From assembly GCF_963678635.1 (NCBI RefSeq), contig NC_087068.1, positions 47,881,785-47,941,784 on the forward strand: a stretch of 60,000 bases of DNA. The letters are read 5' to 3'. Under the pieces are notes generated by a model that was not told where the DNA came from, made no database searches, and was given only the letters and a program-made list of their open reading frames with translations. Within the stretch, counting starts at the first letter, position 1. Every line of letters begins with the position of its first letter. Made by a program: the position numbers and the translations under genes. Positions 1 to 9,891 of the stretch are shown piece after piece. This stretch comes from Symsagittifera roscoffensis (taxonomy: Eukaryota; Xenacoelomorpha; Acoela; Convolutidae).

Positions 1-385
1 GGAGAGTAGGTTGGGGTTACTTGCGAAGCATAGGAAGGAGTGGACACGGATGGGAGTGAATTATTTAGTGGGATTGGTGGAAAAGGGGGTTTTGAAAAAA
101 CTGAGGAGTTGGTTTGAAAATTATTGGATGGAGATGGTTCGGATTCTGCAAATTCGTCAGGGGTTTCTATATTAGAGTTATTAGGTTGTGAGATGGAGTA
201 TAAAGCTGAAATATCTGAGTTAGTATCCGAATTCGTGCTTGATGATATATTAATGGTTGGAAAATTGGGTGGTGGGAAAGCAAAAAGTGGGATTATTGGG
301 ATTGGAGTGTGGAGCTTGGTTGGGTGGGAATTTGCGCGGTGTAGGGATCCAAGTTGTCGGCTCATCGTGGGCTAAAAAAAAATTA
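1..385 (-). other. 3' end region of the retroelement, no intact frame
   Basis: This stretch lies after the TAG that ends the envelope-tail frame. One minus-strand frame next to that stop is proline- and asparagine-rich and may be a shifted continuation of the cytoplasmic tail, but it soon meets stops. Plus-strand open frames here are shadows of the T/G-rich strand. No LTR terminus or polypurine tract could be fixed. Confidence 0.4.
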
Positions 386-1255
386 CTATTTTTGAGACTG
401 AAAAGCGGTGATATGGGGTTGTTCTATAATTTTTTCATATGTATTATCATTTTGTGAATGATGTGTCATTATATGTTGTATGGGACTTTGCGATATATTT
501 GGTCTAAAACTTGGGTTATGTGTTATTGCTATGTTTCGGAAATTACGTGAGACTAAGGATAATGGATGGTTATGTGGTAGGGGTGGCAACTGTGGTGCGG
601 TAGGTGTTACTTCTATGTTATTATGTTCTTCGTCGTACGTGTTCTGTCTTGTCGCTATTTTTGTATTATATTCTTTTATTTGTGCGTCTAGAAGAATTTT
701 GTTTATTGATGAAGAAAAAATTCCAAAAAATCTTGCAAATAGTATGCGTGCTACACTTGCTTGTCTATTTACTTGTGTGTGTATAGCGCATGTGTTATAG
801 ATTCCTTTTAAAAGTGAAAAAAGAAGTCCTATAAAGTTAAACATTGCGTATAGAATTTCATTTTTTAGGGTAACAAAGCTAAAAATATTTATAGGTGAAA
901 TATCTTGTGGTCTGTATCTTTCACCGTTTAGATATATATAGTTTTTAATGTCTTTAAAATATCCGCTATAATCTTGTGTATAAATATCTGCAAATCCTGC
1001 GGTTTCGGCAAGTTTTCGTAAATTTTGATAAATTGATTGTCTTTGTATAGTGTCCATTTGTGTTAATAATTCTTGAAATTGTTGTGTTCTAACGTGGTGT
1101 TGGATATCTGATTTTGAACATATTCCAATTGATTGTAAATCATTATTTGGATTACGAGCAATAGCTCTGATGCTTTCGGGTGAAAATTTTTTGAGTGATG
1201 GCATTAACGTAGGGTATGGAGTGAGGAGATAATATTTATCTTCATCAGGGTTCAA
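386..1255 (-). CDS. Envelope-like protein, membrane anchor and cytoplasmic tail (partial)
   Basis: This 289-residue frame is the 3'-most coding part of the retroelement. It has one clear hydrophobic helix at about residues 137-155 (around FNFIGLLFSLL), flanked on its N side by a polar region with no second long helix, and followed by a long proline-, asparagine- and histidine-rich tail. That layout fits the membrane-proximal stem, anchor and inner tail of a type I envelope glycoprotein. It lies directly after the cysteine-containing ectodomain frame at 1354-2793 and is offset from it by a frameshift near 1256-1353, where an A-run lies. The first ATG is therefore probably internal, not the real start. 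Role is inferred from position and topology, not from a recognised family signature. Confidence 0.55.
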   Translation of the reverse strand: MNPDEDKYYLLTPYPTLMPSLKKFSPESIRAIARNPNNDLQSIGICSKSDIQHHVRTQQFQELLTQMDTIQRQSIYQNLRKLAETAGFADIYTQDYSGYFKDIKNYIYLNGERYRPQDISPINIFSFVTLKNEILYAMFNFIGLLFSLLKGIYNTCAIHTQVNRQASVARILFARFFGIFSSSINKILLDAQIKEYNTKIATRQNTYDEEHNNIEVTPTAPQLPPLPHNHPLSLVSRNFRNIAITHNPSFRPNISQSPIQHIMTHHSQNDNTYEKIIEQPHITAFQSQK

Positions 1256-1353
1256 TTGTACTACATTGTGGCTATTTTCTGATCCACATGGGACTGCTGT
1301 ATCCCAAAAATATGTTCGTCTTGAAAGTGTGTCAACAAAATGTACCTTATTTT

Positions 1354-2793
1354 TTAAAGGATTCTTTTATTGCAGCGTTTATCTTCAAAAACATATAGTG
1401 GTGATACTTTTTTGGTACAAGTATAAAACCATAAAATGTTTCCTTCGTAGTCTAGAAAATTTGATCTATTTCCTGACAATAAATATCCTGCGTAGGGTAT
1501 TTTTAATACTGCTAGTGCGAGTGAATGTAGGATTTGTGTCCTTTCTAATTCGCATAGTTGGTGAAGTGTTTCTAATTCGGAGAGTGACATTTCTTGAAAA
1601 ATTCGACTAATGGTGTAGTCTAACTTCATATCTAAGTGGATATCGTAGTGGATATTGCCAAAATAAGTGTTATTCATTAGTGATAGTTCTTGTAAACGTA
1701 AACTTCTAGTGTCATGTGGCTTTAGTTTTCCACCAGGTTGACCATTGCTTTTTTGAAAGTTAACTGGTATATATGATGTTTCTTCGTTTAGAGGGTGACC
1801 TGTGGCATAAGGGTCGAATTTCATTTTACCAGTGGTCATGTCGAAACCTTTTTCGTATTCAAATAGTATTTCAGAATATTGTGTTTTGTAAAGTGGGTTC
1901 CTGTATTTGCATGCGATTTCTGTTTCTTGATATATTTGGAAACGTGTTAATTCATTTTCTATATTATGGATATTTCGAAAATCAGTACTTTGTTTTCGTG
2001 ATGGATGGACTTGTTCATATGGAATTGATTCTATAAAATATTTTTCGTGAAATTTTATCATTCGAGCGTGTATTTTTGCTACTTGAAATGTTGTGCATGT
2101 ATTTTCGGGAAACCAAACAATTGTTGCTTGTGTCCGTGTTGTAGGATCACAATAACCTTGATCGTTTTTACAAGGTAATCTAATTCCTTGATAGATCATT
2201 GTGTTGTCGGATAAATCTCGTGTGAGTTGTATTTTTTCGAGTTGTATTTTCCAATCGAAAAACATTATTTTTTGATATCCTTTATTTTTTGTGTCTGCTT
2301 TGCAGTTTGATGGATTATTTACACCAATGTGTGGTATCCAGTGCTTATCGTATATGTCATAAGTTAATCTTCCGTGTGCGCCGTTGTATGGGTATTTTCC
2401 ATCTAGTTTTATATGTCCTTGATATCTTTCAAGTTCTGCTTGATGTACAGTATCGGCAAAGACTTGAAAATATACTAGTTTTCTGTCGGTGTTTTTATTT
2501 CTTGTGATATTTAGTCTGAGTAGCTCGTTTTCACAATCATCGGGGTTTAGATGTAGAAGTCGTTCTATATTACTTTGGTAGAATGATTCGTGGTCAAGTC
2601 GGTTTTTATTTCCGTTTGAATTTTGTGAACAATGTACTTTCTTTTCGGAAAATGTTGCTGTAAATTTATATCCTGCGACTGTTGTTGCTCGGGCTTTTGA
2701 ATACAGTGTCGCTATTACATTTGTAGTTTCTATAGCTTGTGGTTCTGTTTCGCATTGTGATACTTGATTTATTACATATTTGTGTAGTGTTTT
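1354..2793 (-). pseudogene. Envelope-like glycoprotein ectodomain (broken)
   Basis: The frame is open from the stop at 2794-2796 down to 1354, about 480 codons; the first ATG at 2265 gives 303 residues, but the coding look (scattered cysteines, N-glycosylation sites) extends well upstream of it. The position after integrase in a Gypsy-like element, the cysteines and the following anchor segment suggest a viral-type envelope glycoprotein. The pattern reminds me of the class III-like glycoproteins of chuvirus-related and Belpao-like elements, but that is an impression only and no profile was run. It is broken upstream by TAA at 2794-2796 and downstream by a frameshift near 1353. Alternative: a lineage-specific third ORF that is not an envelope. 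Confidence 0.55.
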
Positions 2794-2796
2794 TTA

Positions 2797-3533
2797 TTCA
2801 TTTTCTTCACAATCGTAGTGTGTTACTAATAAGTCCTGGGGTCCTGTGCGGGGAGAAGGATTTGTGTTCTGATCGGAAAGTTTTGGAAAAAAGATTTGTT
2901 GAAAAATCAATATTTTTAGAATATACTTGTGTATGATAATCCTGAGTATGGGTTATAAAATGTGATGTAACCAATTGTCTTTTTGGTATATCTGTCGTAC
3001 TTATACATTACTTCAGTTGTTATAAATGGTGGTGGTAGCGATTGAGCTGTTATATTGGGTGGGTTTAATGGGTAAGGATGTTGAACAATGTTGTTAAGTT
3101 TAATCGTGATTTCGAATTTTAATTTTAGACTATTTTGTTGGAGTATTTGGATGTTATGGTCACAAATGTCTTCGTGGATGTCTTGTCTATATTATAGTCT
3201 ATGGAGTGCCCAATTGTGGAGTCGGTTACTTTCTGGCTGTTGTCCAAATAATGGTGGGGATGCTGTGAACGTGTTTCAATCTAATCTTAAAGGGATATTT
3301 GTTGATGATTGTTCTCGATATCTAGCGTCGAGGTTATTTGGAAAATTTAGGGGGAAAAGCGTCGGTGAAATCTGGCTTATTGATGGTGTTGATGGTAGTG
3401 ATAATGTTTCTGGTAGTGATGATGATGTTGTTGTATCCGTAGAAATATCTATTGGGTCATTTGTTAAATTTGGTTCACCTTGTGTGAATGAGTGTGTGGT
3501 CAATGATTTGGGAAAGTTGGAGATATATTTCAA
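2797..3533 (-). pseudogene. Upstream part of the envelope-like ORF, Ser/Thr-rich
   Basis: The stretch next to 2796 continues in the same frame as the ectodomain for several tens of codons. Further upstream an 85-codon frame (3276-3533) begins with ATG and is rich in Ser, Thr and Pro, with NxS/T-type sites, as in a heavily glycosylated or disordered head segment. A clear signal peptide was not seen. The parts between are interrupted, so the true start and continuity are unknown. Plus-strand ORFs over the same bases are low-complexity shadows. Confidence 0.35.
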
Positions 3534-3539
3534 ATAGGG

Positions 3540-4222
3540 AGAAAAATTAAAAAATGTTGGAAAAAATGATTAAAATTATTATAAAAGCTTCAAAGGTATC
3601 AAAGAGAAATATGAATAAAAGTTTAAGTATTGTGAAAAAGTTTATGAAAATGTTGAAAACTGTATTGACTGATCGAGAGAAGAGCATTTAAGAAATGGTT
3701 TCTTGGTCGAATATTTTTTGTTGTTTGGGGCGATTTTCAAGTGTGGCCGAGTTATTTATTGATTTTTTGACAAGTGGGTTGAGTTTTGTGAAAAGTTGTT
3801 GGGGGCTAATTTTATGGTGTTCGGGAGGTCCTCTTTGCTTTATTTTTATTTGTCAGGTGATCTGAGGTATTTTTGAGATTTTTGTACTTTAGGCTAAATT
3901 AATACGGTCGTATTTTTACTTTAGGCTAATTTATCATTTTTGGTTTGGGGGGTTTTTGAGGTCTAAGTTGGGAAAATATTGTTGATCTTTGCGTTATTAG
4001 ATAAGGGAGGGTTATGATATTATGGTGGTATTGATTTTAGTTGTCAAGTTTGAGTGGTTTGCTTTTTTTTGACCTGGAGTTGTGAAGTTATAGTTATAGA
4101 TATGCCTGGAGTTTAATATCTTTCGTCTAATTGGTTTGTGTTATAGTTATAGAAGGTGACGGATTGAATGAATCCTATCGGCTAAATTTGAACTAGAATT
4201 GTTGCGTTTTTTTGTCAGCATG
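3540..4222. other. Spacer between integrase and envelope-like region
   Basis: T/G-rich on the plus strand like the rest of the element, with no frame longer than a few dozen codons on the minus strand. It may contain the splice or leader region of the envelope-like gene, but no motif decides this. Confidence 0.4.
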
Positions 4223-4990
4223 TTATTTTGAAAAATGAAGATTCAATATGATTGAGAGGTGCGAGGAATTTTGAAATTGAAGTTGTTTTTGAAATTCAAC
4301 TTTCTTTAATATTTTAGATTGTGGGATGAATGTTTTGTAGTTTTTACGTGGTTGATTTCTAAGTCGTGATGACTCTCTATGTTCTGATTTCTCGACTTGT
4401 TCTTGTGGTAAAATTTTTTCTATCATTTTCCTATTTTTCTTTTCTTTTTGAGGTATTTTTTGATCTAGCTTTTTTAAATTGTTTTGGGTTGTAGTTGGTT
4501 TTGTGTTTTGTTTTCCATGATGACTGTCGTTTTGTCCATTTATTTCTTTTTCCGTATGTGGGTGATTTTGAATAACTTTTAAACCTGTCAAAGAATATAA
4601 TTGAGTTAATTCACGTAGTGCGTATTCTTTTGGTTAGTAAGGTAATAGATTGTTCCGATGTTGAACAATTTCTTTTTGGTCTGAATCGGTGATTTTATAT
4701 GTTACGTCAGTGGGTTTGGCAATTATTTGGTATGGTCCTTTGCGAAGGGGTTGTAATTTTTTAGAAATTCCTTTTTGTGTATTAAAATTAGCTATTAAGA
4801 CAAATGTTCCAATTTTTAAATCTGAGGCTGGTGTAAAGCGTGAATTAATTTGTTCGAAATGTTTTGCCTTTGTAACAATTTTTTTGTTACTCTTTGGTAA
4901 ATTTTATTGTGTTTTTTTATCTCTATTTAAAATCCATTCGGTGTGTGTGCCGGAGGCTAATTTAAGGATTTGTCGGTGATGAAAATGATC
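4223..4990 (-). pseudogene. Integrase C-terminal domain and basic tail (broken)
   Basis: The 4640-4860 part reads as the C-terminal SH3-like module of Gypsy integrases, with a K-G-P-Y (GPY/F) signature followed by a typical strand-rich segment. The 122-codon frame at 4223-4591 continues as a Lys/Arg-rich tail with an 'SSRLRNQPRKNY'-type stretch often found at the end of Gypsy pol. An in-frame TAA at 4634-4636 and at least one indel in an A-run near 4870-4910 separate the pieces. The module binds DNA and helps to target insertion; no chromodomain was recognised. Confidence 0.6.
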
Positions 4991-4994
4991 TTCA

Positions 4995-5951
4995 TCATGC
5001 GTGTGTAAAGTCAGGTTTATAACAAACTGAGTCTTTATTTGGTTGGCAATAACCTTGTGCATTTTTATGAGAGTTTGCTGTAAACATAATTGGTTTATGT
5101 GGCTTTTGATTAAAAACCATTTTGTATGGTGACCTTCCTAGAGTTGTCGTATTTTGTGAATTATATGCTAAGGGAAATAATTTTACATCTGCTGACCATT
5201 CTGTGTATCTTGTATCATTTCCATTTATGATACATCTAAGATATTCTTGTAGTGAACGGTTCATACCTTCGACTAAACTGTTTGTCCAAGGTGCATGAGA
5301 TGTACGTGGTATATGTTTGATGTTATATAAGTGACATAGTGTGATGATTTCATTATTTATGAATTCTGTACCGTTATCTGTAACTAAGATTTCGGGTAAT
5401 CCGAATTTAGCTATCCAGTGTTCATAAAGTGTTGTGTAAGCATAATAAGCGTTACAATGTGGTACTGGGTTGAGTGCTACGTAATGTGTAAATGCATCAA
5501 CACTTACCATAATAAAGGATGGTGAAATTGGTCCTTTTGTATCGAATGAAATACGATGGTTAAAATATAAAATTTGTCCTTTAATATCTTGTTTTTGTGC
5601 TATTTGTTTTTGACTTGGATAAGGTTTATTTAGCTGACATACCATACAATCATTGCATAGCACTTTTATCCAAATTAGTGCATTTGGGAAATAAAAATTT
5701 TGTGTAAAGTTTGAATATGTTTTCTCTGATCCAGAGTGTCCTTTAGTATTTTGTGTATGTGAAATGTTAAAGGCTATTAGTATCATACTTAAAGGGAGAC
5801 AGGGAACTGTAGAATCATTTAATTGATATTCTAGAAGGTCTGTGTTTTCATTAATTGTTGTATTATTAAGTTTTTGGAAATATCGGAGGAGTGTTTTATT
5901 TCCTAAAATTGTGGTATCTGCTTTTCCAGGCTTAGTTTTGTAATGTGCCAT
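4995..5951 (-). CDS. Retroelement integrase, zinc-binding and catalytic core
   Basis: The 318-residue frame holds an HHCC-type zinc module near residues 70-115 (GHSGSEKT then CNDCMVCQ). The DDE core follows: Asp in SVDAFTHY near residue 151, Asp in TDNGTEF near residue 192, and Glu in LVEG 36 residues later, so the D,D-35-E spacing is exact. The enzyme would insert the reverse-transcribed DNA into the host genome. All three catalytic residues are present, but neighbouring frames are broken, so this is a fragment of a polyprotein and not a separate gene. The first ATG is unlikely to be a real start. Confidence 0.92.
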   Translation of the reverse strand: MAHYKTKPGKADTTILGNKTLLRYFQKLNNTTINENTDLLEYQLNDSTVPCLPLSMILIAFNISHTQNTKGHSGSEKTYSNFTQNFYFPNALIWIKVLCNDCMVCQLNKPYPSQKQIAQKQDIKGQILYFNHRISFDTKGPISPSFIMVSVDAFTHYVALNPVPHCNAYYAYTTLYEHWIAKFGLPEILVTDNGTEFINNEIITLCHLYNIKHIPRTSHAPWTNSLVEGMNRSLQEYLRCIINGNDTRYTEWSADVKLFPLAYNSQNTTTLGRSPYKMVFNQKPHKPIMFTANSHKNAQGYCQPNKDSVCYKPDFTHA

Positions 5952-6530
5952 GATTTTAGTTGTCTAATTACTGGGTCAAGATTTTGATATTGTTTCAAGA
6001 GTTCAAGTGTAATTTTATCTGTTGGAGGGCGAAAATATTTCCAATTTCTAATTTAGATAGGGGGATTGTATCAAGTGGGTCATGGAGGTCAAAAACTTGA
6101 TTTATTGTGTATTTTGAATCATTTGTTTGTGGTCCTGATAAATTTATTTTATCAGTTAAATTTTCTTTTTCAATTAACGGAAAAAGTCTTTTTTATGTGA
6201 GTGGTGTTTTATTCTTTTTTGTTGGGTGTTATCTTTTATCCATTGTGAGTATGGAATTGGTTTGAAAGTTGATGTTCCTAGTAGATCAACTTCGTAGTGA
6301 TTATTTTGGCAATCTAAGTAAAGTGGGAAATGTTGTAGGTTGTTTATTTGTGATTGGTCAATGTCAGTTTTTACTGCATATTTGCATTCTAGTCGGGGTG
6401 ATGTTTCGTCTTTTGCAAGGTAAAATTTTATATTTTTTGGTATTCCAACTGTACTTTTTCGTGTCAGTAATTCAGGTGGTGTATTTCGACTTGATGTATC
6501 TGGTAATGCAAGATTCTTTCCTGCTGTCAA
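5952..6530 (-). pseudogene. Pol segment linking RNase H and integrase
   Basis: The frame at 6174-6530 starts with a segment resembling the end of the Gypsy RNase H/connection region (GKN..LPDTSSRN, the counterpart of the usual G-x-N-x-x-A-D-x-L-S-R motif). It continues as a linker toward the integrase zinc module. A frameshift near 6533 separates it from the RNase H frame, and another interruption lies at 5952-6173. No catalytic function of its own is expected. Confidence 0.6.
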
Positions 6531-6532
6531 AA

Positions 6533-6850
6533 CTATTGTAAGTTTGGAAATTTCATTAGAATTAATTGAAATCTATAAACTCGATGATTGGGATTTGATT
6601 TTTGTGTAAAGAGAAAAATGATTGGTTTATGATCTGTGAATAGAACTGTTGGATATTTTGATCCAAGTATTAGAAATTCATATTCTGTAAGTGTATAAAT
6701 TATAGCTGTACATTCTCTCATTAGAGTTGAGAGTCGTAGCTCTGCTTGTGTGAATAATCGGGAATTTGCTGATATAAGGTTCATTTTATTTGTACCACTA
6801 TGTGATTGTAGTAATGCTGCGCCGATGCCAAAATTTGAAGCATCGCACAT
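6533..6850 (-). CDS. Retroelement RNase H domain (partial)
   Basis: The 105-residue frame begins with CDASNFGIGAAL, the first catalytic Asp region of Ty3/Gypsy RNase H. It goes on with the glutamate-containing helix (RECTAIIYTL) and a TDHKPI motif carrying another acidic residue. The domain would remove RNA from the RNA/DNA hybrid during reverse transcription. It lies directly after the reverse transcriptase, but the join at 6851-6977 is in another frame and appears shortened, so the copy is defective. The frame ends at TAG (6533-6535). Confidence 0.88.
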   Translation of the reverse strand: MCDASNFGIGAALLQSHSGTNKMNLISANSRLFTQAELRLSTLMRECTAIIYTLTEYEFLILGSKYPTVLFTDHKPIIFLFTQKSNPNHRVYRFQLILMKFPNLQ

Positions 6851-6977
6851 TGCATAGAATGGTTGATTTGGATCTGGAACTGTGTTTGAAATTTGTTCAG
6901 TTAAAAGTTTTTTAATTTCTTCAAATCGTGTTTGATGTTCAGTGGTCCATTCAAAATTATTTTGTTGTCTGAGGATA

Positions 6978-8588
6978 TTATAGAACGTCTAAAACGTACT
7001 TGCTGAAGAAATGTAAAATTCCAAGGAATTCTTGGATTTTCTTTTTGTTTGTTGGTGGTTGAAGTTTTTGAATAGCATCAATGAGTGATTTTAATTGACT
7101 GATTGTGTTTCTTTCTATATTATGTCCTAAAAATTTAACTCGTGTCAAAAAGAAGTGTGATTTATCGGGGGCGGCCTTCAGATTTTCGTACTGAAGTATT
7201 TTATGATAGTGCTCTAAAACTGTAAACATTTCTTCGTTTGTCTGTGATTGCATAAAAACGTCATCTAAATAGGTGATTGCGTTTTTCTTGAGTATTAGTG
7301 GTCTAACAATTTTACTCTTAAAAGCTGAAAATGCTGCTGGTATTATGGAAATTCCATAGAATAGGCGGTTAACTTCATATTGGTGATTTCCAATAACAAA
7401 TTGTGTTAAACGTCGTGATTGTTCATCTAGTGGCATTTGATTGTATGTACTATTCATATCTGCGGTTGTAAAGTATTTTCCATTTATTTTTGTTAAGATA
7501 ACTTGTATTGGTTCAATAGGCCAATTGCATTTCGATTCGTCAATTGGTGAATTGAGGTATCTAGCGTCTAAAACTATTTTTAATGATTCTCCTTTTGCTA
7601 GAATGATAACAGGGTTAATAAATGTGTTACCTTTTGGTTGTTCTTCTTTATTTACTGGTGAGATAATTTTGTATTGTTCTAAAATATCAAGTAATCTATT
7701 TACTTTGTCGTGTAAATGAATTGGTACTTTACTAGTTCTTTGTTTTTTGAAAACTGCGTCAGGTTTTAACGGGAGATGTAGTGATGAAATGATTTTCCCA
7801 ACATCAAATTTTGATGTTGCGTAGACTGTTGAATATTTTAACAGTTGTTTTGCTAGTTTATCAAATTTGATTTGTGTAATTTGTGAGTGTTCAAAATTAA
7901 ACATCATTAAAAATTTTTGTTGTTCTCTTGTGTAATTTGTTATATTGAACGTTGGTTTAAAATATGGTGTTTTTGTGAAATAATCTGTGTTTCTCTTTTC
8001 ATTGCTTATTATGTTATATATGGATAATTTTTCGTCAAGAATTGTATATTGGCAAATATCTAATAATTGGAGTATATTATTTACGCGGTAGGCTATTTCA
8101 TGAATGGGTGAGATTGTAGCGTTTGTTTCGCAATATCCTAAAAGTCCTAAGGGTAATGTTACTTGATACGGTGTATTGTTATACACGTGTAACGAAATGA
8201 TGTCGGAATTCGTGTTTCTCAAATATTTTATAGATGAGATCGTGATTTTGAAAAAATTGTGAATAGGTTTAAATTCAAAGTCTGACATAAAAAGTTGTTG
8301 TTTATTTTGACTTTTATCATACTGGTGAACTTGTTTTATTGAAAAATTATATATATTTCCTGATAATGGTTTCAGGTGTTTCCGTTGTTGGATATAAATT
8401 GGATAAAATTTTGAGAAGAATGGTGGTTGTTTATTTAATCTTTGAAAAAATGTTAGAGCTGTATTTTTTGTTTTTGTGTACTTATCTTTGATTAGTATTT
8501 TACTATTTAAGATGTTGGTTGTTGGTATATATTTAGATATAAATGGTATGCCAATGATATTGTGCTTAATATCAGTAATATGAAATAT
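6978..8588 (-). CDS. Reverse transcriptase with upstream protease end (partial pol)
   Basis: From ATG at 8288 the frame gives 436 residues, and the same frame stays open upstream to 8588, where the end of the retropepsin domain (an I-I-G-I-P-F motif) can be seen. RT blocks are in order: LDARYLNS near residues 243-250, the fingers/palm segment with ADMNSTYNQMPL, the LFYGI block, and the catalytic YLDD near residue 338. A FLG-type thumb segment ends the domain. The protein would copy element RNA into DNA. The frame stops at 6978 exactly where the connection to RNase H should follow, and several residues seem to be missing there. Confidence 0.93.
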   Translation of the reverse strand: MFHITDIKHNIIGIPFISKYIPTTNILNSKILIKDKYTKTKNTALTFFQRLNKQPPFFSKFYPIYIQQRKHLKPLSGNIYNFSIKQVHQYDKSQNKQQLFMSDFEFKPIHNFFKITISSIKYLRNTNSDIISLHVYNNTPYQVTLPLGLLGYCETNATISPIHEIAYRVNNILQLLDICQYTILDEKLSIYNIISNEKRNTDYFTKTPYFKPTFNITNYTREQQKFLMMFNFEHSQITQIKFDKLAKQLLKYSTVYATSKFDVGKIISSLHLPLKPDAVFKKQRTSKVPIHLHDKVNRLLDILEQYKIISPVNKEEQPKGNTFINPVIILAKGESLKIVLDARYLNSPIDESKCNWPIEPIQVILTKINGKYFTTADMNSTYNQMPLDEQSRRLTQFVIGNHQYEVNRLFYGISIIPAAFSAFKSKIVRPLILKKNAITYLDDVFMQSQTNEEMFTVLEHYHKILQYENLKAAPDKSHFFLTRVKFLGHNIERNTISQLKSLIDAIQKLQPPTNKKKIQEFLGILHFFSKYVLDVL

Positions 8589-8927
8589 TTATTTAAATGG
8601 TTTGTTTAGAATTTTATTTTGCTCCATTGTTCTTGTGGGGAGAAGGAATAATTTGATTTTTCCACAATTTACTAATGTTGATCCTTGTGCTGTTGCTAGT
8701 TTACTAGAGGTTGCAAGAGGCGTTAATTTTGGATGTAATGTTTTGATTTCATTCCATGTGGGAATATTAATTATGTTTGATTCTGCTCCTGAATCAATTA
8801 AAAAATCAATTTCAAGATCTGGTGGTTGAAATTCTTTGTTTCTTTCTAAGAGAAATGGTATTGTCCAAATTTTTTTCTGGGTTGATTTTTTTGTATATTT
8901 TGATAAATATGATTTGTGTTTGAACAA
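8589..8927 (-). CDS. Retropepsin-like aspartic protease (partial)
   Basis: The 112-residue frame contains FLIDSGAESNII, the catalytic D-S/T-G motif of retroviral-type aspartic proteases, near residue 44, followed by a flap-like segment with ATAQGSTLVNCG. The second half of the fold (the I-I-G motif) lies in the same frame, but beyond the in-frame TAA at 8589-8591. The enzyme would mature the Gag-Pol polyprotein. It sits between gag and reverse transcriptase as expected for Ty3/Gypsy. Confidence 0.87.
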   Translation of the reverse strand: MFKHKSYLSKYTKKSTQKKIWTIPFLLERNKEFQPPDLEIDFLIDSGAESNIINIPTWNEIKTLHPKLTPLATSSKLATAQGSTLVNCGKIKLFLLPTRTMEQNKILNKPFK

Positions 8928-8973
8928 TTTGTTTTGTCTTTTTCATCGGGTTTAATTACCGCGTTAATTTCGT

Positions 8974-9651
8974 TTACTTCTTGTGCAGTTTGTGTAGTAT
9001 CGATGGGTTCAATTTATAATTGTGAAGGAGTTCCAATTGATTTTTATATATATATATATATATATATAAACGTACTGCTAATTGTTTGATGATATCATTT
9101 GGTAATCTGCGAATTTCATTACATAAAACTCTTTGGTGTTGTTTAGTTCTTTCCGAGTCAAACATTTTTGAAAATTCTTGTGTAAATATTTTCCAGTCTG
9201 ACTTTATTTCTATAGGTAATACTGAAAACCATTTTTGGGCTGCGCCATCTAAGGTTGTTTGTATCAATGCTGTGCGTCTATGTATCCAATTTTGATGTAG
9301 TGGCGTATTAATTGGTTCAGGTCCTATATTTAAAATTAAATTTGCTGTTACTGCATTTAAATAATCTTCTACAGAATATTCAGGATCTGTTCCTGTAAAT
9401 ACCGTCAGTGGTTTATTGGATGTTATTGATGATCCACCCATGAGGTATGGATTAATTGTCATCTGTAGTGATTCTGCGGCATTTGGCATTTGCCAAAAAT
9501 TTGAAAGTTGATTTTTTGTTATTTCGTGTAGCTGAAGGTAATATGGAAGCGGTATTTCATTTTGCATTTGAGTTGGTTGATACAAGTGCATAGTCATTGG
9601 GTTTTGTGGTTGAATCGGTTGAAAAGACTGTATATTAGTTGGATTTGGCAT
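8974..9651 (-). CDS. Gag capsid-like domain (partial)
   Basis: The 225-residue frame shows the classical Gypsy Gag capsid pattern: a Phe-Thr-Gly entry near residue 85 (FTGTDPEYSVEDYL), a helix-rich centre, then DGAAQKWFSVLP and W-K-I-F-T-Q-E-F-S-K-M-F. It would assemble the particle. The C-terminal part is spoiled by a (TA)12 microsatellite at 9045-9068, which adds Tyr-Ile repeats and probably shifts the frame; a zinc knuckle was not seen after it. The start ATG at 9651 is probably internal: the same frame continues upstream past TAA at 9664-9666 into an Asn/Pro/Gln-rich linker. Confidence 0.75.
   Translation of the reverse strand: MPNPTNIQSFQPIQPQNPMTMHLYQPTQMQNEIPLPYYLQLHEITKNQLSNFWQMPNAAESLQMTINPYLMGGSSITSNKPLTVFTGTDPEYSVEDYLNAVTANLILNIGPEPINTPLHQNWIHRRTALIQTTLDGAAQKWFSVLPIEIKSDWKIFTQEFSKMFDSERTKQHQRVLCNEIRRLPNDIIKQLAVRLYIYIYIYKNQLELLHNYKLNPSILHKLHKK
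9045..9068. repeat. (TA)12 microsatellite inside gag
   Basis: A run of TA dinucleotides lies inside the capsid-like frame and is translated as alternating Tyr and Ile on the minus strand. It looks like a later expansion that disrupts the gene. Confidence 0.95.
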
Positions 9652-9666
9652 ACGTATTGGTTGTTA

Positions 9667-9891
9667 ATTTCGTGTATCTGTTGGGTTTGGAGAAAAAATT
9701 ATATTATATGTATGAGGTCGTCGCGATCCTTGTGTGCGATATTCCTGGGTATATGGTGCAAAAATATCTGGTTGTAAATAATCATCATCAGATGATAAAT
9801 AATCCGTATGATGAGGTGTTTGCTTTTTATTTTTATTTTGTTGAAGGAATGGGTAGTTTTCACTATGATCCTGTGGAGGATGTGAATTAGT
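9667..9891 (-). pseudogene. Gag linker between two in-frame TAA codons
   Basis: This 75-codon open stretch is in the same frame as both gag-like ORFs. It is bounded by TAA at 9664-9666 and TAA at 9892-9894. It is rich in Asn, Pro, Gln, His and Asp, like the disordered linkers of Gag proteins. Plus-strand ORFs here are shadows. Confidence 0.45.

Noticed and set aside
124-800. Several plus-strand ORFs at the left edge
   Set aside because: They lie opposite the envelope-like minus frames in T/G-rich sequence and read as low-complexity hydrophobic sequence; they are shadows.
4860-4915. A seventh in-frame TAA in the integrase tail near 4906
   Set aside because: An alternative frame reads better just upstream, so a frameshift in the A-run explains it.
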